Below, piece after piece: positions 59,829-64,000 of a stretch of 64,000 nucleotides of DNA. The DNA is from Streptomyces corynorhini (GTDB taxonomy: Bacteria; Actinomycetota; Actinomycetes; Streptomycetales; Streptomycetaceae), in NCBI RefSeq assembly GCF_003346515.1, contig NZ_QQNA01000145.1, positions 30,870 through 94,869 on the forward strand, written 5' to 3'. The notes beneath the pieces are model-generated. The model made no database searches, was not told where the DNA came from, and saw only the letters and a list, made by a program, of their open reading frames with translations. The translations under genes and the position numbers were made by a program. Every line of letters begins with the position of its first letter. Within the stretch, counting starts at the first letter, position 1.

Positions 59829-62571
59829 CCCGCTCCCGAAGGTCCGCCGTCTCCCCGGCCGGACCGTCCGTCGCGGCCGACACCGTGCCCAGGGATCCGT
59901 TCACCGTAAGTTCCTGCCCGTCCGACACCGCGGAGAGCACGCCCGGCACGCCGACCACCGCCGGAATGCCGTACTCCCGGGCCACCACCGCGCCGTGCGA
60001 GTTGACCCCGCCGGTCTCCAGCACCACGCCGCCCGCCGTCAGGAACAGCGGGGTCCACCCCGGGTCCGTCGAGGGCGCGACCAGGATGTCGCCGGGCCGC
60101 AGGACCGCGCCCACCGGGTCGTACACCACCCGGGCCGGTCCGGTGACGGAGCCCGCCGAGGCGGCCGCGCCCACGAGCGTGCCGTCGGCCGCCGGTGCCA
60201 GGGTCGGCTCCGTGCCGTCGGAGAGCAGCACCCGGGGCACATGGCGGCGCAGGCTCTCCCGGGCGAACTCCTCGCGCCGCGGCCCGATCAGGTCGCGTAC
60301 GTCGGTGCCCGCCAGCGCCCGCGCGATCTCCGGCAGTTCGAGGAAGCAGATGTCGTCCGCCGTGTCGAGCCGCCCGTCGGAGGCCAGCTCCCCGCCGATC
60401 AGGAGCAGTTCGCGCCGGGCCTGGGCCATCAGCAGGACGGAGTGGAACTTGGTGACCTCGCGCAGCCCCAGCAGCTCCCGGGCGCACCGGATGCCGAGGC
60501 GGACCACGGCCGCGGACAGCCTGCCGTGCTTCCTGGCCCTGGCGACGAGTTCCGCCGCCGTCCGCTCGGCCAGCTCCGCGCCGTCGCTGAACTGCTTCTC
60601 GGGAGAGACGGACTCAGGCGTCAGCGACAGGTAGCCGGCGAGGACTCCGAAGAGATGGGCCGGGTCGTCCGTCCACCGCGGCGCGCCGATGTCGATCTCG
60701 GCCACCGCCCGGTGGCCGAACGCGTCGAGGAAGTCCCCCAGCCCCTGCTGGAGTACGGCGGGCAGGGCGCCGTCCCGGTAGGCGCGCAGCAGTTCGGCCG
60801 CGGTGGAATCCCGCAGGAGACCGGCGGCCTCCGGCTGCCGCCTGACCCGGTCGGCGAGCTGCCACAGGCCGAGGTCCATCTCGGTGGTCACGTTGTGGGG
60901 GAGGCCGCGCAGCAGCGCCAGACCCTCCTCCTCCGAGACGTCGTCCCCCAGCCGCTTCAGGGCGATCCCGAGGGCCGCGCCGCCGACGGCGGGGACGGGC
61001 ACCATGCGCGGGAAGAGCGAGGGGACGCCTTCCAGCAGGAGGCGCCGTACGGTCTCCAGGCGCTGCCGGGGCGAGACGGCGTCCGGGGTCACGAAGCGCT
61101 CCGCGTGCCGGGCGCCGACCCGGGCGACCCGGGCGCGGGCCGCGGCGGGGCGGAGCACGGCCTCGGCCACCCGCAGCGGCACCCCGGCGCGCACGGCGAT
61201 CCGGCCGAGCCGTCTGACCAGTCCGGCCTTGGAGGTGCTGGTCGGCGCGAAGCGGGGGTCGGCGAAGAGTTCGTCGACGAGTTTCGCGGTCTGGTTGTCG
61301 ACCATCTTGAGCAGCCCCGGCAGCGCGGCCCGGCCGCCCGCCCCGCGCAGCGCGGTGGTGATGTCCAGGAACATGCGGTTGCCGGACTCGGCGTAGGCGC
61401 TGGGGCCCGCGTACGGGTCGGGGACGGGCAGTCCGGCGAGCCGTGCCATGCCGGAGGCGACCAGCCGCAGGCCGGACAGTCCCAGCGGGGTCAGCGGTCC
61501 CTGGATGCCCTGCCAGACCATGCTGTAGCAGAAGTACGCCCGGATCTCCTCGTCCCCCCGGGCGTTGGTCACGGGCAGCGGGTAGAGCGTGGTGACGGGA
61601 CGGGACTGGGTGAGCCAGAACCGCCCGTCGACGTCGAGCGTCCACTCGACGTCCTGCGGGCAGCCGAAGAGCCGCTCGACGTCCCGGCCGAGGGCGGCCA
61701 GGGCGCGCAGTTCGTCCTCGTCGAGACAGGCACGGCCCGCCGGTCCCGCTGCGGCGTGTTCCGTACCGCCGCCCGGCAGCGGCCGGATCGCGAACCGCTG
61801 CTCGCCGAGCCTGCGTTCGACCACCTCGTCGGTGTCGGTGTCGACGGTGAAGTGGTCGGGGTTGACCGCGCCGGAGACCACGGCCTCGCCCAGTCCGGGG
61901 GCGGCGTCGACGGTCACCCAGTGGCGGCGCCCCGAGACCGGGTCGGCGGTGAACATCACCCCGGCCGACCGGGCGCCCGCCATCCGCTGGACGACGACGG
62001 CCAGCCGTACGCCGCGGCCGTCGATGCCGTTCGTGGCACGGTAGGTGACCGCCCGGTCCGTCCACAGGGACGCCCAGCAGCGGCGTACGGCGTCGAGGAC
62101 CGCCTCCTCGCCCACCACGTTGAGGAAGGTGTCCTGCTGCCCGGCGAAGCTCGCCGACGGCAGGTCCTCGGCGGTCGCGGACGAGCGCACCGCCACGGGG
62201 ACGTCGTCCCCCAGCTTCCGGTACGCGGCCGTCACGGCCTCGGCGACCTCGTCCGGGACCGGGGCGCCGAGTACGGCCGCCCGGAGCCGCCCGGCGAGTC
62301 CGGCGAGCGCGGCGGTGTCGGCCGCCGGTACGCCGGAGAGCTTGTCGGCCAGTACGGCGAAGCGGGCTTCCCCGGTCACCCGGCGGTAGGCCTCGGTGGT
62401 GACGCACACGCCGTCCGGCACCCGCAGGCCCGCGGCGATCAGCACCCCCAGGTTGGCGGCCTTCCCGCCGACGAGCGCCGACGTGCCGGGGCCGATCCGG
62501 TCCAGCGCGACGACCAGGGGCGGCCGGGCGTCGACCGGGAGTGCGCCGCGGGCCCCGTGTACCTCAGTCAT
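59821..62571 (-). CDS. PEP-synthase/rifampin-phosphotransferase-like enzyme
   Basis: This 916-aa protein has an N-terminal ATP-grasp domain (residues ~20-320, with GGKAANLG and RSSATAEDLPSASFAGQQDT), a long middle domain and a C-terminal swivelling phosphohistidine domain with His859 in TGGVNSHGAVVAREYG. The canonical PEP-binding third domain is absent, as in rifampin phosphotransferases. It could phosphorylate the product or an intermediate with ATP, either for tailoring or self-protection. Transcribed with the HXXEE gene. Confidence 0.85.
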   Translation of the reverse strand: MTEVHGARGALPVDARPPLVVALDRIGPGTSALVGGKAANLGVLIAAGLRVPDGVCVTTEAYRRVTGEARFAVLADKLSGVPAADTAALAGLAGRLRAAVLGAPVPDEVAEAVTAAYRKLGDDVPVAVRSSATAEDLPSASFAGQQDTFLNVVGEEAVLDAVRRCWASLWTDRAVTYRATNGIDGRGVRLAVVVQRMAGARSAGVMFTADPVSGRRHWVTVDAAPGLGEAVVSGAVNPDHFTVDTDTDEVVERRLGEQRFAIRPLPGGGTEHAAAGPAGRACLDEDELRALAALGRDVERLFGCPQDVEWTLDVDGRFWLTQSRPVTTLYPLPVTNARGDEEIRAYFCYSMVWQGIQGPLTPLGLSGLRLVASGMARLAGLPVPDPYAGPSAYAESGNRMFLDITTALRGAGGRAALPGLLKMVDNQTAKLVDELFADPRFAPTSTSKAGLVRRLGRIAVRAGVPLRVAEAVLRPAAARARVARVGARHAERFVTPDAVSPRQRLETVRRLLLEGVPSLFPRMVPVPAVGGAALGIALKRLGDDVSEEEGLALLRGLPHNVTTEMDLGLWQLADRVRRQPEAAGLLRDSTAAELLRAYRDGALPAVLQQGLGDFLDAFGHRAVAEIDIGAPRWTDDPAHLFGVLAGYLSLTPESVSPEKQFSDGAELAERTAAELVARARKHGRLSAAVVRLGIRCARELLGLREVTKFHSVLLMAQARRELLLIGGELASDGRLDTADDICFLELPEIARALAGTDVRDLIGPRREEFARESLRRHVPRVLLSDGTEPTLAPAADGTLVGAAASAGSVTGPARVVYDPVGAVLRPGDILVAPSTDPGWTPLFLTAGGVVLETGGVNSHGAVVAREYGIPAVVGVPGVLSAVSDGQELTVNGSLGTVSAATDGPAGETADLRERDV

Positions 62572-62634
62572 GATCCTCTGTGCCTTCCGTCGCGCCAGGG
62601 AGTCACACCAGTGCAGCGGCCGGGCCCGGAGCGG

Positions 62635-64000
62635 TCATCGTGGTCGCCCCGCAGGAATTTCCGTACCCCCGTGCGCGGGGCCCTCGCCGGTCTCCGGCGA
62701 CTCGTCCCCGAACCGCCGCAGCGCCTCGGGCAGCTGGCTCCTGCCGCGGATGCCGAGCTTGCGGTACACGCTCGTCAGATGCGCCTCCACCGTCCGGCGG
62801 GCGAGATACAGGCGCGCGGCGATCTCCTGGTTGGTGGCGCCGTTCGCGGCCAGCCGGGCCACGCGCCACTCCGCGGGAGCCAGCGGCCCCGGGTCACCGG
62901 GCCGGGTGACCCGGGGCCGGCCGCCGACCACCAGCAGCTCTTCGCGGATCTGCCCGGCCAGCCGGTCCGCCTCGTACTGCCCGGCCAGCCGGTACGCCTC
63001 GGTCAGCGCGTCCCGGGCCGCGTCGTGGTCGCGCCGGGACCGGTGCAGTCCGCCCCGGGCCAGCAGGGTACGGGCCGACTCCAGCGGGAAGCGCCGGTCC
63101 GCCAGCAGGGACAACGCCTCCGCCACGTCCGCCAGGCCCGGTTCGCCGCCGCGCAGCACACCGCGGCGGCGCAGGGCGACGGCCAGGGCGCGCGGCGCTC
63201 CCCAGGCGCGGGCCAGCCGGACCTCCTCGTCGGCGAGCGGACGGGCTTCGTCGGTCCTGCCGAGGCGGACCAGGGCCAGCGCGGCCGCCGACCGCCAGGG
63301 CGACATCGCCGGGTTGAGGCAGCCGATGGCGGTCAGCCGCCGACCGGCCTCCAGCAGGTCCGCCAGGCCCCCGCCGACGTCGCCCTCGACCACGCGCAGC
63401 CGCCCCCGGCCCGCGAGGGCGAGGTCCGCGACCCACAGCCGGGGGGACGCCCCGCCCGGGTCGCCCGCGAGCGGCCCGAAGGCGAGCCCCGGCTCCCTTC
63501 CGCACTCCTCGGCCAGGCGCATGGCGACGATGGAGGGCCCGGCCGACCACACGTCCCAGGGGCGCTCGCGGGCCAGGCCGACGGCGGTGGCGGTGAGCCC
63601 GCGGGCCTCGGCCAGCCGGCCCGCGTTCACCTCGGCGAGGGCGTGTAGCCACAGCGCCGTGTAGCGCGGCAGGGGCGCGTGCCACCGCTCCGCTTCCGCC
63701 GCGGCCCGCTCGAACACCCGCGCCGCGGCGGTCAGGTCGTCCGCCCACAGCAGGATCGACCCGATGGCCAGCCAGCCCATGCTGCTCTCGTCGGTCGGTT
63801 CCGGCCCGCTGGACAGCGCGTCGTGGATGCCGTCGACCAGTTCGCCGGAGGTGCCGCAGGCGAACGCCACCGCGAGCGCCCGCGAGGCCCGGGAGAGCCG
63901 CACGGCACGGGCGGGCAGCAGCGACGCCCGCCGCCCCGGTCCGCCGGTCCAGTCGCCCCCGCCCCCGCCGTCGCCCTCGCCGTCGCCCTCGCCGTCGCCC
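62635..64000 (-). CDS. LuxR-family regulator, 5' end outside the window
   Basis: The C-terminus has a clear LuxR-type HTH: LAPAEWRVARLAANGATNQEIAARLYL then RRTVEAHLTSVYRKLGIRGR. Upstream are TPR-like helical repeats. The frame stays open to 64000, with a hinge of Gly-Asp-Gly-Glu repeats before RRASLLPARAVRL. That layout fits a large LAL-type regulator whose ATPase half lies beyond the edge. A GTG at 63903 is an internal codon by this reading. It is a candidate cluster activator. Confidence 0.85.
   Translation of the reverse strand, partial: GDGEGDGEGDGGGGGDWTGGPGRRASLLPARAVRLSRASRALAVAFACGTSGELVDGIHDALSSGPEPTDESSMGWLAIGSILLWADDLTAAARVFERAAAEAERWHAPLPRYTALWLHALAEVNAGRLAEARGLTATAVGLARERPWDVWSAGPSIVAMRLAEECGREPGLAFGPLAGDPGGASPRLWVADLALAGRGRLRVVEGDVGGGLADLLEAGRRLTAIGCLNPAMSPWRSAAALALVRLGRTDEARPLADEEVRLARAWGAPRALAVALRRRGVLRGGEPGLADVAEALSLLADRRFPLESARTLLARGGLHRSRRDHDAARDALTEAYRLAGQYEADRLAGQIREELLVVGGRPRVTRPGDPGPLAPAEWRVARLAANGATNQEIAARLYLARRTVEAHLTSVYRKLGIRGRSQLPEALRRFGDESPETGEGPAHGGTEIPAGRPR
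63965..64000. repeat. 12-bp repeats encoding an acidic Gly hinge in the LuxR gene
   Basis: GCCCTCGCCGTC repeats about three times and runs past the window edge. On the minus strand it reads Gly-Asp-Gly-Glu units and links the putative N-terminal domain to the helical repeats. Confidence 0.8.

Noticed and set aside
59332..63648. A 1438-codon open frame on the plus strand
   Set aside because: It runs antisense to the HXXEE, PEP-synthase-like and LuxR genes, which have clear motifs. Long empty frames are expected from extreme GC content.

Overview
The window is very GC-rich actinobacterial DNA. GTG starts, ATGA/GTGA operon overlaps and rare TTA codons are common. The genes read as Streptomyces or a close relative: bldG with its ATP-binding partner, a membrane-fused thymidylate kinase, a topoisomerase I with a lysine-repeat tail, a Crp-family regulator, a MarP-type protease and a tad pilus operon. 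The order crp - nth - acs - tad - bldG - hppA - topA - tmk - holB matches, from memory, a conserved block of the Streptomyces core chromosome. No strain identity is claimed.

Positions 1-44,180 are core chromosome. They hold a NUDIX gene fragment and a metallo-beta-lactamase-fold hydrolase; crp divergent from nth; a CoA pyrophosphatase; a MarP protease; an epoxide-hydrolase-like enzyme with a holin-like protein; nhaA; acs; a SulP-STAS-carbonic anhydrase fusion; a polysaccharide-deacetylase lipoprotein; a CooC-like ATPase; a degenerate Fic-like protein; and a HAD phosphatase. Next come the ssd-tadABC-flp-tadE-tadG operon, a helicase convergent with it, bldG and its partner, hppA, a lipoprotein, a methyltransferase, topA, tmk, holB, a secreted S33 peptidase and tRNA-Thr(CGT) with a strong terminator.

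From 44,222 to the right edge the content changes to specialised metabolism. A leftward operon (52,422 to 44,222) encodes a ketoreductase, an InhA-like enoyl reductase, a MaoC-type dehydratase, an MFS exporter, an acyl carrier protein, a lysine/ornithine-type N-hydroxylase, a cupin-methionyl-tRNA-synthetase-like fusion and a sarcosine-oxidase-like flavoenzyme. The last three form the set known to make a nitrogen-nitrogen bond and yield hydrazinoacetic acid in clusters such as s56-p1 and triacsin. A divergent rightward operon (53,117 to 59,214) encodes an acyl-activating ligase, a KAS II-type ketosynthase, a SET-domain protein, a thiamine-diphosphate enzyme and a Glu/Leu dehydrogenase-family protein. 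A third leftward group encodes an HXXEE membrane protein, a PEP-synthase/rifampin-phosphotransferase-like enzyme and a LuxR-type regulator that runs off the window.

My reading is a hydrazine-forming cassette coupled to a nearly complete set of discrete fatty-acid-synthase-type enzymes, so the product may be an acyl or alkyl N-N compound. The control region between the divergent operons (52,423-53,116) has two good promoters, an inverted repeat abutting one -35 box, two leaders of roughly 250 nt and a large stem-loop. TTA codons in the ligase and HXXEE genes suggest bldA dependence. The cluster starts just past a tRNA gene, which fits an accessory island, but no integrase or second att site is visible.
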